From a virus: a DNA stretch of 63,869 bases. Numbering within the stretch: the first letter of the stretch is position 1; each line of letters starts with the position of its first letter. A program made the position numbers and the translations under genes. The stretch is from the IMG/VR virus record IMGVR_UViG_3300027746_000001, positions 1 through 63,869 of that record. One strand, written 5' to 3'. This document shows positions 19,093 to 27,698 of this stretch, piece by piece. The notes beneath the pieces are model-generated. The model did not search any database. It was not told the origin of the DNA and worked only from the letters and a program-made list of their open reading frames with translations.

Positions 19093-20199
19093 ATGAAATT
19101 AACTGATTCTAATGCGGCAAATGTTGGAGCAAATGTTGTTAGATGTATCGCATCTGCAACAGCATCGTTCCGTCAGTTTATGGTTTATGCCGATACAACA
19201 ATTTCGTTGGTAATATCTGGGGCAATCGGTCTAATTAAAAATGGATCTGGAACTCTCACCCTCACCGCAGCAAATACCTACACAGGAGGCACTACAGTCA
19301 ATGCTGGAACGCTTCAAATAGGAAACGGAACGAATAATACTGCTAGGGTTTTGGGAACCACAACCTTGAGCGGAGGCAACATTGCATACAGTCTAAATGC
19401 CAACAACTTTGCTGTAAATGGAGCCATTACCCTTACCTCAACGGCAAGTTTAACAAAACTTGGATCGCTCCAGATTAACTTACAAACTGGAACTCTAAAT
19501 GGCGGAGGGCAGACTTTAAATATCAATGCGACTGGTGTAATTTATTTCAACGGGACGGCAGGAACCAGTCTTGGTCAAATAAATATCCTAAATGGGGGTG
19601 TTGGGCAAGACGGCACGGGAGGATTGCCGCTACGAAATGCCGAAATTAGTATTGCCAACGGAGCGCAATTTAGAACCTATACCAGTCCGACGATCAACAA
19701 TAATATCACTCTCAATGGGGGTGCTGGGCCAAATGGGAGTGGCGCACTTTGGAATGAGTCGGTGGTTGCCGCGCATACGCCAATTTATATTGGAATAATC
19801 ACTTTAGCTACTGGGACAAACTCAAGTTTTGGAAATACTACATCTGGTTTTACGATAACTGGACAAATAACTGGTTCGGGATCATTTACAAAAATTGGAA
19901 CTGGAACGCTTAGAACATTTGGAATTAATAACAACTATACTGGGTCAACGACAATCAGCGCAGGAACATTACAAGTTCAGAAAGCCTCATTTGGGGCAAT
20001 CACGCCAACAGTATACTATACTTCTAATACACTTTCAGCTTCTTTTAGCGGAACATTCCCATCTGGGACAACAAATTTCCGAATATTCCAAGGCACAACA
20101 ACTAATGTATACGCTGCGGTGGCTTTATCGGGAACTCCAGCGGGATCATACGCAACATACAATTCAGCTAACTCAACTATTTCAGTTGTAGTGCCATGA
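19093..20199 (+). CDS. Autotransporter-associated beta-strand-repeat protein, copy 2
   Basis: A 368-residue paralogue of the protein at 17211. Over ~60 bases near 19140-19205 the two genes differ at about one position, while the middle parts differ strongly. Repeats include [16 protein letters not shown] and [11 protein letters not shown]; the C-terminus ends [13 protein letters not shown], against [13 protein letters not shown] in copy 1. Conserved ends with a variable centre suggest an exchangeable exposed solenoid on a fixed anchor and tip. Confidence 0.82.
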   Translation: MKLTDSNAANVGANVVRCIASATASFRQFMVYADTTISLVISGAIGLIKNGSGTLTLTAANTYTGGTTVNAGTLQIGNGTNNTARVLGTTTLSGGNIAYSLNANNFAVNGAITLTSTASLTKLGSLQINLQTGTLNGGGQTLNINATGVIYFNGTAGTSLGQINILNGGVGQDGTGGLPLRNAEISIANGAQFRTYTSPTINNNITLNGGAGPNGSGALWNESVVAAHTPIYIGIITLATGTNSSFGNTTSGFTITGQITGSGSFTKIGTGTLRTFGINNNYTGSTTISAGTLQVQKASFGAITPTVYYTSNTLSASFSGTFPSGTTNFRIFQGTTTNVYAAVALSGTPAGSYATYNSANSTISVVVP

Positions 20200-20216
20200 T
20201 AAACATAGGAAACGGA

Positions 20217-20390
20217 ATGAACGACAACGCAACAAACCACGGATTAATGGGTACGATTATATCGACCACAGGATTTATAGTAAGTATGTTACCAGAAATA
20301 GAAGCGTCAATTAGACTGACGGGTGGAATTATCTCCATTATTGCTGGTGTTCTGACTTGCATCTATATGGTAAAGCAGATTTCAAAATGA
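20217..20390 (+). CDS. Small two-helix membrane protein (holin candidate)
   Basis: Start 20217 is preferred over 20196 because the MNDN start is preserved in the upstream duplicate. The 57 residues hold two hydrophobic segments (GLMGTIISTTGFIVSML and GGIISIIAGVLTCIYMV) joined by an acidic turn and end in a basic tail, a class II holin-like topology. It is first in a lysis cassette. Confidence 0.6.
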   Translation: MNDNATNHGLMGTIISTTGFIVSMLPEIEASIRLTGGIISIIAGVLTCIYMVKQISK

Positions 20391-20617
20391 AACCCAAAAA
20401 ATTTGCTCTTGTAATAATAGTAATATCATTTATCCTATTAGGATCCTCATTCTTAACTGGATGTGTATCAGTTCCAATTCCACCAGCAGGAGATAAGGTT
20501 GGTGAGTTAGGACACATTAAAATTTCACTTAAATTTCAGTACCTCCCAGCAACACAACCCGATATTGATTGGTTTAATCCACTCATACCACAACCCAAAC
20601 TATATAAAGATAAATGA
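20387..20617 (+). CDS. Small lipoprotein (outer-membrane spanin candidate)
   Basis: A 76-residue protein starting at an ATGA overlap. Basic N-terminus, hydrophobic segment and lipobox FLTGC (cleavage before Cys at about residue 25) mark it as a lipoprotein. The mature part is Pro-rich at the start (VPIPPAGDK). Between two membrane-protein genes and an endolysin, an o-spanin or superinfection role is plausible. The lipobox implies a diderm host. Confidence 0.65.
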   Translation: MKPKKFALVIIVISFILLGSSFLTGCVSVPIPPAGDKVGELGHIKISLKFQYLPATQPDIDWFNPLIPQPKLYKDK

Positions 20618-20790
20618 AAATTGTAGATTACATCTTGGCTCGTCTTTCGGAATCGTCAACTTATCGTGGTGCGATTTTTCTTCTTGGTGGACTTGGTATT
20701 GCCGTTGCTCCAGAACAAGCTAATGCGATTGCTGCGGCATCTATGGCTATTGCAGGAGCAATTAACGTGTTCCGAAAAGAAAAGAAATAA
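20614..20790 (+). CDS. Holin-like membrane protein
   Basis: A 58-residue frame between ATGA and TAATG overlaps. It begins MKIVDYILARLSESSTYRGA, followed by a hydrophobic segment, APEQANAIAAA and a second hydrophobic segment ending FRKEKK. This layout (short helix, membrane segment, 'SPEQ' turn, membrane segment, basic end) matches a widespread family of phage holin-like proteins upstream of endolysins. Confidence 0.65.
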   Translation: MKIVDYILARLSESSTYRGAIFLLGGLGIAVAPEQANAIAAASMAIAGAINVFRKEKK

Positions 20791-21308
20791 TGCTTCATAA
20801 GTTAACCGATATCGCACTTCGTGAAGTCGGAGTGCGAGAAATTGGTTCTAACAATTCCGGTAAGCGCATCCGTGAATACCAATCCGCAACTGAGCTTGAT
20901 CCTGCTCCGTGGAGTTGGTGTGCAGCGTTCGTAGATTGGTCAATTCGTGAGTGGTTAAAAGATGATGGTGTTGTGGCATGGCTAGGACTTAAAAACCGCA
21001 CTGCTGACCAATGGAGGCCAACAACAGCACTGGCATATGGTCTAACATCATGGGCAAAGCAAAGACCAAACACCACCAGTATTTACAATGAAAAAGATAG
21101 AGCAGTTGCTGGAGACATTGTTACATTTGATTTTTCGCACGTTGGAATTGTTATTGAAGATTCTATGAGTCATATCGTGACCATCGAGGGAAATACAAAT
21201 GGGTCTGGTACTAGAGACTCTGAAAGTGGTGATGGGGTCTGGAAAAAGATCCGTAAAAAATCACTTATAAAAGATCTTATCCGTATACATCCATCAACAG
21301 CAAAATAA
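20790..21308 (+). CDS. Endolysin with CHAP (NlpC/P60-like) domain
   Basis: A 172-residue protein. WSWCAAFVDW (catalytic Cys near 44), DFSHVGIVIE (His near 115) and IEGNTNGSG (Asn near 135) give the Cys-His-Asn site of CHAP amidase/peptidases, with the usual 'GdIvtF' strand before the His. It should cleave peptidoglycan peptide or amide bonds. There is no signal peptide or SAR helix, so export needs a holin. It starts on the last base of the holin-like gene's stop. Confidence 0.88.
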   Translation: MLHKLTDIALREVGVREIGSNNSGKRIREYQSATELDPAPWSWCAAFVDWSIREWLKDDGVVAWLGLKNRTADQWRPTTALAYGLTSWAKQRPNTTSIYNEKDRAVAGDIVTFDFSHVGIVIEDSMSHIVTIEGNTNGSGTRDSESGDGVWKKIRKKSLIKDLIRIHPSTAK

Positions 21309-22054
21309 TGGCAAATATTACCCATAAGTGGAAGAAAGTCCTAGCAGTTAGTTGTTCACACGCGAAATATTGCGACAAGGAATCATTAGACGCTGTTTTA
21401 AAATTCAAACGTGATTTCAAGCCACATACAACCATTCATTTGGGGGATTTTGTTGATTTAACAAGTCTAATGTCTAGAGCAAAAGGATCCAGTGAAGCGG
21501 AACCACTCATTCCAGACATTGATACAGGTCTAATGCACCTCAAAATGCTAGGTGCAAATGTGGTGTTGTGTGGCAATCACGAAGATCGAGCTTGGAGACT
21601 CCAATCTAGCAACAATGCGGTTGTAGCTCATGCCGCATATAAAATTGTGGAAGCTATTGAAAACTGCTGCAAGAAACTCCGCGCACCACTGCTTCCGTGG
21701 GATGGAGTGTTCCAGATGTACAACCTAGCTGACATTGGATTCCAGCATGGTGTTTTATACAACGAAATGGCTGCTAGAGACACCGCAGAAGCATTCTGCA
21801 ATGGAACTAGGCGCAAGGTTGTCTTTGGGCATACCCACAAGGTTGCAATGCAGTCTGGACGCAATCTTGTTGGTGGAACTGGGTACAATATTGGTTCTCT
21901 GACAAAAAGATCCTCGATGGAATACGCAAAAACCCGCCGAGCTACCCTTGCTTGGACGAATGGATTCCTATGGGGTGAGTATTGCGAAGAACTTAACCAG
22001 TCTTCACTACACATTACATCACGGGAACAAGGACAGATGTGGAGACTGCCATGA
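21308..22054 (+). CDS. Calcineurin-like metallophosphoesterase
   Basis: A 248-residue protein. Motifs of the family appear in order: SCSH near residue 15 (in place of DxH), LGDFVDL near 45 (GDxxD), CGNHEDR near 84 (GNHE) and FGHTH near 172 (GHxH). The first motif lacks its Asp, so one metal site may be altered. Members hydrolyse phosphodiesters or phosphomonoesters of nucleotides, nucleic acids or proteins; the substrate here is unknown. It follows the endolysin with a one-base overlap. Confidence 0.82.
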   Translation: MANITHKWKKVLAVSCSHAKYCDKESLDAVLKFKRDFKPHTTIHLGDFVDLTSLMSRAKGSSEAEPLIPDIDTGLMHLKMLGANVVLCGNHEDRAWRLQSSNNAVVAHAAYKIVEAIENCCKKLRAPLLPWDGVFQMYNLADIGFQHGVLYNEMAARDTAEAFCNGTRRKVVFGHTHKVAMQSGRNLVGGTGYNIGSLTKRSSMEYAKTRRATLAWTNGFLWGEYCEELNQSSLHITSREQGQMWRLP

Positions 22055-22332
22055 CCCCAAACGATTTTCTCAAGATTCTCCTTAATGCAAGCAATAAACC
22101 CACTGATCCACCACCAAATGACTGGTATTCCAGAGATCAATTGGGTAAAATGTGGAATGTCAAAAAAACAATCTGTTGGACTAGGATTTCAAAAGGAATT
22201 AAACTTGGATTTATTGAAAAGAAAACATTTTATATCCCAGATATGAATGGAACAATGAAGCCAGTTCCTCATTATTATTTTCTAGACAAAAAACCCAATA
22301 AAAAAACTTGCATTAAGCAAAACAACAACTAA
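22051..22332 (+). CDS. Small winged-helix-like protein
   Basis: 93 residues from an ATGA overlap at 22051. WYSRDQLGKMWNVKKTICWT followed by a basic helix and KKTFYIPDMNGTMKPVPHYYF reads like a winged helix-turn-helix with a beta wing. It may bind DNA and regulate lysis or tail genes; no family assigned. Confidence 0.6.
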   Translation: MTPNDFLKILLNASNKPTDPPPNDWYSRDQLGKMWNVKKTICWTRISKGIKLGFIEKKTFYIPDMNGTMKPVPHYYFLDKKPNKKTCIKQNNN

Positions 22333-22344
22333 AATTCTAAAATT

Positions 22345-23898
22345 ATGTCATGTTGCAACGATTCAAATAGTAATGTCTGTAGGCAAGACATCCCCTATCC
22401 CCAGATTTCCCATGAAAGCGTTCCATCATTAATCAGCAATCTTGTATATGCTCTTTATGGAACAATCAACAAGACTGTTGTAAATGGACGAGTTGTTTGG
22501 GATATTCCTTGTGATCCTAACAACACCGCTGAAGTTGATAATATTCCGCGTGAAGAAGGTGAAGGATTGCTTTGTTACTTGTTAAGGTTATTTGAAAATA
22601 GTCTTGATAGTTTTGGTTCATTTTTGCGATGGGGATTTTCTGGTTCTGGACAAACAGAATTCACTCTTACTGGAGCATATCAAACTGATCGTAATGCTTT
22701 TTTGGCATACATTGACGGAGTTGTTCAAGACCCGATTAATTATACAATTTCAAGCACGCTGCCAAGGGTTCTGACATTAAGCGCACCTCTTCCAGTTGGG
22801 TCATATTTAACTATTGTTGAAATGTCTGCAACTGCTGGAGCCACTGGTGCTACAGGCCCGCAAGGCCCACAAGGCACTCCCGGTGGGGCTACAGGCGCAA
22901 CTGGACTTCCATCTCCTGCTGGTGGCATTCGATGGGCATTTACAAGCAATGGATCAAATGTGTTTTATGAGTTGCCGGGAGCTTTCTCAACTTTAAACAC
23001 AGCATACTTGGTAACATACAATGGCGTTACACAAGACCCAAACAATTACATCATAAATTCTGGTTCTACATACTCGATTACATTAAGCACTGCTCCAGCA
23101 AACGGAGTTGGAATCGTTATTGTTTCACTTAATGGTATCCAAGGATCAACTGGCCCACAAGGAACACCGGGTGGAGCGACTGGGGCCACAGGCCCAAGTT
23201 CTCCTGCTGGTGGTATTCGATGGGCATACACAAGCGATGGGTCAAACACTCTATATCCACTGTCAGGAGCGTTATCTACTTTAAACACAGCATATCTTGT
23301 AACCTGCGATGGAGTTACCCAAGACCCTAATAATTACACAATTGCTGCTGGTTCTCCATATTCAATAACTTTAAGCACTGCGCCTTCTGCTGGCGTTGGA
23401 ATCGTTATTGTTTCACTTAATGGCATCCAAGGTGCTACAGGACAACAAGGAACTCCGGGTGGAGCCACAGGAGCCACAGGCCCAGCAGGAACAAACGGAA
23501 TAAACGGGCCTGTTGGCCCAGCATTCCCAGCAGGAGGATTGCGTTGGGCTTATACAGGTAACGGATCGCAAACAATTTTTAACATCGCTGGAGCATCTAC
23601 AACATTGGCTACAGCATACTTGGTGACAATTGATGGAATTACTCAAGATAGCGCAAATTACACAATTACTGCTGGGAGTCCATATACATTGACTATTTCA
23701 ACTGTTCCTAATGGATCGGTGATTGTAATTACATCATTGACTGCTGGGCTTGCAAATTGGATTACTGGATTTGGTTCTCCGAATGGAGTTGTTACAGCAC
23801 CAACTGGTAGTGTTTATACTAATTTGACTGGAGGATCACTTTCTACATTATATGTAAAAGAATCAGGTTCTGGAAACACTGGTTGGATTGCAAAATAA
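22345..23898 (+). CDS. Modular tail fibre with four beta modules and collagen-like linkers
   Basis: A 517-residue protein. A cysteine-rich start (MSCCNDSNSNVC) is followed by four ~75-residue modules at about 93, 193, 289 and 397. Each reads like RWAYTSDGSNTLYPLSGA, then L.TAYLVT.DGVTQDPNNY and ITLSTAP.G..I.IVSL. They are separated by G-x-y linkers (GPQGTPGGATGATGP). The same module occurs once in the spike at 27699. It probably forms a trimeric fibre for host contact. Confidence 0.8.
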   Translation: MSCCNDSNSNVCRQDIPYPQISHESVPSLISNLVYALYGTINKTVVNGRVVWDIPCDPNNTAEVDNIPREEGEGLLCYLLRLFENSLDSFGSFLRWGFSGSGQTEFTLTGAYQTDRNAFLAYIDGVVQDPINYTISSTLPRVLTLSAPLPVGSYLTIVEMSATAGATGATGPQGPQGTPGGATGATGLPSPAGGIRWAFTSNGSNVFYELPGAFSTLNTAYLVTYNGVTQDPNNYIINSGSTYSITLSTAPANGVGIVIVSLNGIQGSTGPQGTPGGATGATGPSSPAGGIRWAYTSDGSNTLYPLSGALSTLNTAYLVTCDGVTQDPNNYTIAAGSPYSITLSTAPSAGVGIVIVSLNGIQGATGQQGTPGGATGATGPAGTNGINGPVGPAFPAGGLRWAYTGNGSQTIFNIAGASTTLATAYLVTIDGITQDSANYTITAGSPYTLTISTVPNGSVIVITSLTAGLANWITGFGSPNGVVTAPTGSVYTNLTGGSLSTLYVKESGSGNTGWIAK

Positions 23899-23921
23899 TT
23901 TAACAACAAAAAAATAATAAT

Positions 23922-25493
23922 ATGCCACTAACTAAAACCACACAAGCAGTAATCGCTCCGAATATCTGCACAACGGATACAGCGCAGACTATTACTGGAG
24001 TCAAGACAATTTCAAACGACACACTTATCAATGGACTTACTGTTGGCAGAGGTGCAAGTAGCGTTTCTGCAAATGCAGCACTTGGAGAGTCTGCTCTTTC
24101 ATCAAATGTAAGTGGAGTTGGAAACTGTGCAATCGGAGGGAATGCATTAAGGGGAAATACTACTGGTGGATACAATATTGGTATTGGAGCAAATGCTTTA
24201 TTTGTAAATCAAGCTGGTTCTGGGAATATTGGTATTGGTGTTAATGCTCTTACTGTAAACATAGGTGGTGACAATACTGCTGTAGGAAGCACTGCATTGC
24301 AGTATAACACATCTGCGTCAGATAATACTGCCGTTGGGTCTGGTGCGCTTAGAGGAATTTCTGGTGGTCTTACTGGAACAGGAAATTGCGCTCTTGGAAG
24401 AAATGCTTCTCAAGGAAATACTACTGGTTCATACAATATTGCAGTTGGAAGTAATGCCTTATTTTCAAATCAAACGGGAGGAGGAAATGTTGCTGTAGGA
24501 CTTAATTCTCTTACTATAAATACTGTTGGTAATAACACTGCCGTTGGAACAAGTGCGCTCCGATTTAATACAACAGGAACGGACAATGTAGCTGTTGGAC
24601 ATAGTGCTTTGGCCGCAACATCTTCTAATTCACAAACTGGAAATAACAATATAGCAATTGGCAGAAGTGCGCTTCCGTCAAATACATCTGGTAGTACAAA
24701 CACTGTAATTGGATACAGTGCTTCAGCTTCATCAACAATAGCAAGCGAAAACACTATTGTTGGAGCAAGCGCAGGAGATCAAAATATTAGCGGAAGTCAA
24801 AATTCATTTTTTGGTGCTGGTGCTGGTGGAGAAATTACATCTGGAAATTACAATTCAGCATTAGGTTATCAATCATTGTCAGTTGATACTTCATGCACAA
24901 ATAGCACTGGAATTGGTTATCAAGCAAGAACATTTGGATTGTCAAATCAAGTTCAAATCGGAAATTCAGCCACTTCAACTTGGGTATATGGAACTGTTTC
25001 AAGTCGTTCTGATGTTAGAGACAAAACAGATATTCGTGATACAACTCTTGGACTTGATTTTGTGAATGCGCTTCGTCCCGTTGATTTTAAATGGGATATG
25101 CGTGAAGATTATGTTCAAGAAGAACCTGCTGTCGTAAGTAAACCATCAGAACTTCTTGATGATGCCTCTGAAGAAGATAAAGCAAAATATCAAGAAGAAC
25201 TGGTTAAATACAACGAATACAGGGAAGCTAAAACAAAATGGATTGAAGATGCAAAACTTGCAAATATCACTCACGATGGAAGCAAAAAACGCAATCGTTA
25301 CCATCATGGATTGATTGCTCAAGAAGTTAAACAACTTATTGAATCTACTGGAGTTGATTTCGGAGGATTCCAAAATGCAAATCATAATGGTGGAGATGAT
25401 GTAATGGCTATTGGATATGATGAACTTATTGCCCCTCTCATTAAAGCAATTCAACAACTTTCCGCTAAAGTAGAAACATTAGAATCTAAATAA
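23922..25493 (+). CDS. Tail spike with YadA-head-like repeats and S74 chaperone domain
   Basis: A 523-residue protein. N-terminal anchor MPLTKTTQAV plus CTTDTAQTITG is shared with the next spike. Residues ~45-345 are repeats of the type NTAVGSTAL / NIGIGANAL, as in trimeric-autotransporter head (left-handed beta-roll) domains. The C-terminus from about 361 (SSRSDVRDKTDI...GLIAQEVKQL) is a peptidase-S74 intramolecular chaperone, which trimerises the fibre and cleaves itself off at the Ser in SD. A charged Lys/Glu insert lies in the middle of the chaperone. Confidence 0.88.
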   Translation: MPLTKTTQAVIAPNICTTDTAQTITGVKTISNDTLINGLTVGRGASSVSANAALGESALSSNVSGVGNCAIGGNALRGNTTGGYNIGIGANALFVNQAGSGNIGIGVNALTVNIGGDNTAVGSTALQYNTSASDNTAVGSGALRGISGGLTGTGNCALGRNASQGNTTGSYNIAVGSNALFSNQTGGGNVAVGLNSLTINTVGNNTAVGTSALRFNTTGTDNVAVGHSALAATSSNSQTGNNNIAIGRSALPSNTSGSTNTVIGYSASASSTIASENTIVGASAGDQNISGSQNSFFGAGAGGEITSGNYNSALGYQSLSVDTSCTNSTGIGYQARTFGLSNQVQIGNSATSTWVYGTVSSRSDVRDKTDIRDTTLGLDFVNALRPVDFKWDMREDYVQEEPAVVSKPSELLDDASEEDKAKYQEELVKYNEYREAKTKWIEDAKLANITHDGSKKRNRYHHGLIAQEVKQLIESTGVDFGGFQNANHNGGDDVMAIGYDELIAPLIKAIQQLSAKVETLESK

Positions 25494-25494
25494 T

Positions 25495-27570
25495 ATGCCA
25501 ATTACAAAAGCAAATCAAAATGTAATTGAAACAAGTATCTGTACGACAGATACAGCACAGACTATTACAGGGTCTAAAAACTTCTCCAATCCAAATGGAG
25601 TATTTTCAGGCAACGCATCGAGTGCTACCGCTCTTGCTACTAATAGTTCGACTGCTCGTTCGCTCGCAAACAGGTTTTCTGATGTGGTCAATGTGATGGA
25701 TTTCGGTGTGATTGGTGATGGTTCTAATGAAACCACAAAAATACAAACTGCACTAACTGCCTCACAAGGAAAAACGCTTTTGTTTGAAGCTGGAAAAACT
25801 TATGGTTATACGCAATTAACAATAAAACAAAATACGCAAGTATTATCCTATAATTCAACATTCAATAGATTGTCAGCCGCTGTTGGTCACGGTATTACAA
25901 TTGAATCTGGAGTCGCAATCGACTCTTTAATTATTACAACCCCCGGAGGTGGAACTGGTGCAGGAACAGGAGATAAGGGAGTTTTAATTAAAGGTAGCAA
26001 TGTTCTTATTGATAAACTTTCAATTACAGCAACAGCACAAGGAGTGTATAATAGCACCAATTTTGCTCTTGAAATTGAAAGCATTCCTACTGGAACAAAA
26101 CTTTCAAATATTACAATAAATAACTTTTATTGTAAGTATTTTAGCGTGGGTATGTTTATTAAAAATGTAGAATTGATGACAGTAAATTCCGCATTGGTTG
26201 AACATTTCTCAACAGGGATTTATTTGAAAGATACATCAAGAAGCACATTTAATAATGTAACTTGTGTTTTTACAGCATCAACTTGTGATGGTAGCCCCGG
26301 AGAAAACGGATTATTGATTGAATCAATATTAGCATCAAATAGTTGTTTTGATTTAAGATTTAATGGTTGGAGCGTTATTGGTGCTGGAGAACACTCATAT
26401 AGACTTGGTGGGCAACTTGCAATTAGAGATGTATGGTTTGAAAATTGCCGTTCTGTGAATTCTGGATCTGCCATTGTTGTTAACAATCCAGCCGCAACAG
26501 AGTGGCATGGTGGTTGCGGATTTAAAGTTCTTGGCGCGACAACTGTTGCTGGACAAAAACATAAAAATATTTATTTCAATAATTGCACAGTTGAAGATAT
26601 TAACGATACTTTTGGATCATTTCCAACTGGTCATGGGGCAGGTAATTTTGCAGGATTTCAAGTTGCAGTAGCAACAAATGTTCATATTTCAAATTGTTCT
26701 GTAAAAACACGCGATAATACTTATTCATGTGGATATGGAGCAGAAATACTTGCATCAGATCATGTATATTTTACAGATGTTTCATTTGAAAAGATGTATC
26801 AAACAGTAAGAATTTATGAAGCAGGTAGTGTTGGAGAATATCCGGGTTGGGATTTGCCATGTGAACATATTTATTTCAATAATTGTTTCATGCAATCATC
26901 AAACAGTGGATTGCAATATTTATTTACAATATCTAATGTAGCTCAAAATTTCCATCATAAACAAATTCATTTAAGGGGATGTCATTTGTCTGGAGCAGCA
27001 AGGGCTGTAAGAATTGAACCGATTACAGGAGCAGGATCATACGAAGATATTTATTTAGATTTTACATATACTAATTGCACCTCTAATCCTGCAACATATA
27101 CAGACCCAATTATATATGGATCGCCAAGTAGCGCAATGGTGAATGTTAAAGCACCTTGGCATCCGTTAGCGGATTATCCAAATGTAAAAGATGGATCAAT
27201 TTGGCAAGACACATATCTTGGTCAAGTAAGAGAAAAATCCAATAACATATGGGGGGTAATAAACAATCGCTACAAAGTAACAATTGCAAACAATTATTTT
27301 ACAACAATTATTCCACCAACACTCCCCGATCCGGGATTTCTTCTTATTGCTGGGGAAGGTAGTCAACAAAACATGATGGCATGGTATAGAGCAAGCGCAA
27401 CCCCATCTTCAATAAAATATGCTGGCGCAGCACAAACTGTTATTGTAAATACTCCATTAAATGGAACAACAGGTTCTGTTGGAAATGTTACAGTTGGAAT
27501 CCAAAATAATTTAATTTATATTGAAAATAGAAATGGTGTAGAAAACGATTTCATAATAACATTTTTATAA
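25495..27570 (+). CDS. Tail spike with pectate-lyase-like beta-helix
   Basis: A 691-residue protein. Anchor MPITKANQNV and CTTDTAQTITG match the 23922 spike; the following ARSLANRFSDVVNVMDFG matches the 27699 spike. VVNVMDFGVIGDGSNETTKIQTAL (about 60-85; here read in two halves) is the start of a pectate-lyase-3 type right-handed beta-helix, with repeated short strands such as HIYFNNC and NITINNF thereafter. It probably binds or depolymerises a host polysaccharide. Catalytic acids cannot be placed by eye. Confidence 0.85.
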   Translation: MPITKANQNVIETSICTTDTAQTITGSKNFSNPNGVFSGNASSATALATNSSTARSLANRFSDVVNVMDFGVIGDGSNETTKIQTALTASQGKTLLFEAGKTYGYTQLTIKQNTQVLSYNSTFNRLSAAVGHGITIESGVAIDSLIITTPGGGTGAGTGDKGVLIKGSNVLIDKLSITATAQGVYNSTNFALEIESIPTGTKLSNITINNFYCKYFSVGMFIKNVELMTVNSALVEHFSTGIYLKDTSRSTFNNVTCVFTASTCDGSPGENGLLIESILASNSCFDLRFNGWSVIGAGEHSYRLGGQLAIRDVWFENCRSVNSGSAIVVNNPAATEWHGGCGFKVLGATTVAGQKHKNIYFNNCTVEDINDTFGSFPTGHGAGNFAGFQVAVATNVHISNCSVKTRDNTYSCGYGAEILASDHVYFTDVSFEKMYQTVRIYEAGSVGEYPGWDLPCEHIYFNNCFMQSSNSGLQYLFTISNVAQNFHHKQIHLRGCHLSGAARAVRIEPITGAGSYEDIYLDFTYTNCTSNPATYTDPIIYGSPSSAMVNVKAPWHPLADYPNVKDGSIWQDTYLGQVREKSNNIWGVINNRYKVTIANNYFTTIIPPTLPDPGFLLIAGEGSQQNMMAWYRASATPSSIKYAGAAQTVIVNTPLNGTTGSVGNVTVGIQNNLIYIENRNGVENDFIITFL

Positions 27571-27635
27571 TGAACTGGCCATCCGACTTCCCAAGTAAGC
27601 ATGACAAACCCGAAGATTACGAAAAACAAACATGA
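27570..27635 (+). CDS. 21-residue peptide after spike gene
   Basis: ATG overlaps the stop TAA of the spike gene; the product is MNWPSDFPSKHDKPEDYEKQ plus Thr. ATGA-coupled to the following CPPC peptide. Very short, so reality depends on the coupling pattern only. Confidence 0.35.
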   Translation: MNWPSDFPSKHDKPEDYEKQT

Positions 27636-27697
27636 GCGCAAATATTAAAGCATCCACAAACGGAACACCATGCCCACCATGCAACACACTTAAATAA
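27632..27697 (+). CDS. 21-residue CPPC peptide
   Basis: The peptide contains the run TPCPPCNTLK. A similar peptide (TPCPPCD) precedes the gene at 29795. Both are placed just after a spike gene and just before a TAATATG start. Two vicinal cysteines suggest disulfide or metal chemistry. No known family. Confidence 0.45.
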   Translation: MSANIKASTNGTPCPPCNTLK

Positions 27698-27698
27698 T

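Noticed and set aside
27570-27635. Strong claim that the 21-codon MNWPSDF frame is a gene
   Set aside because: Kept only as a low-confidence entry: it has no motif or duplicate, and only the coupling pattern supports it.
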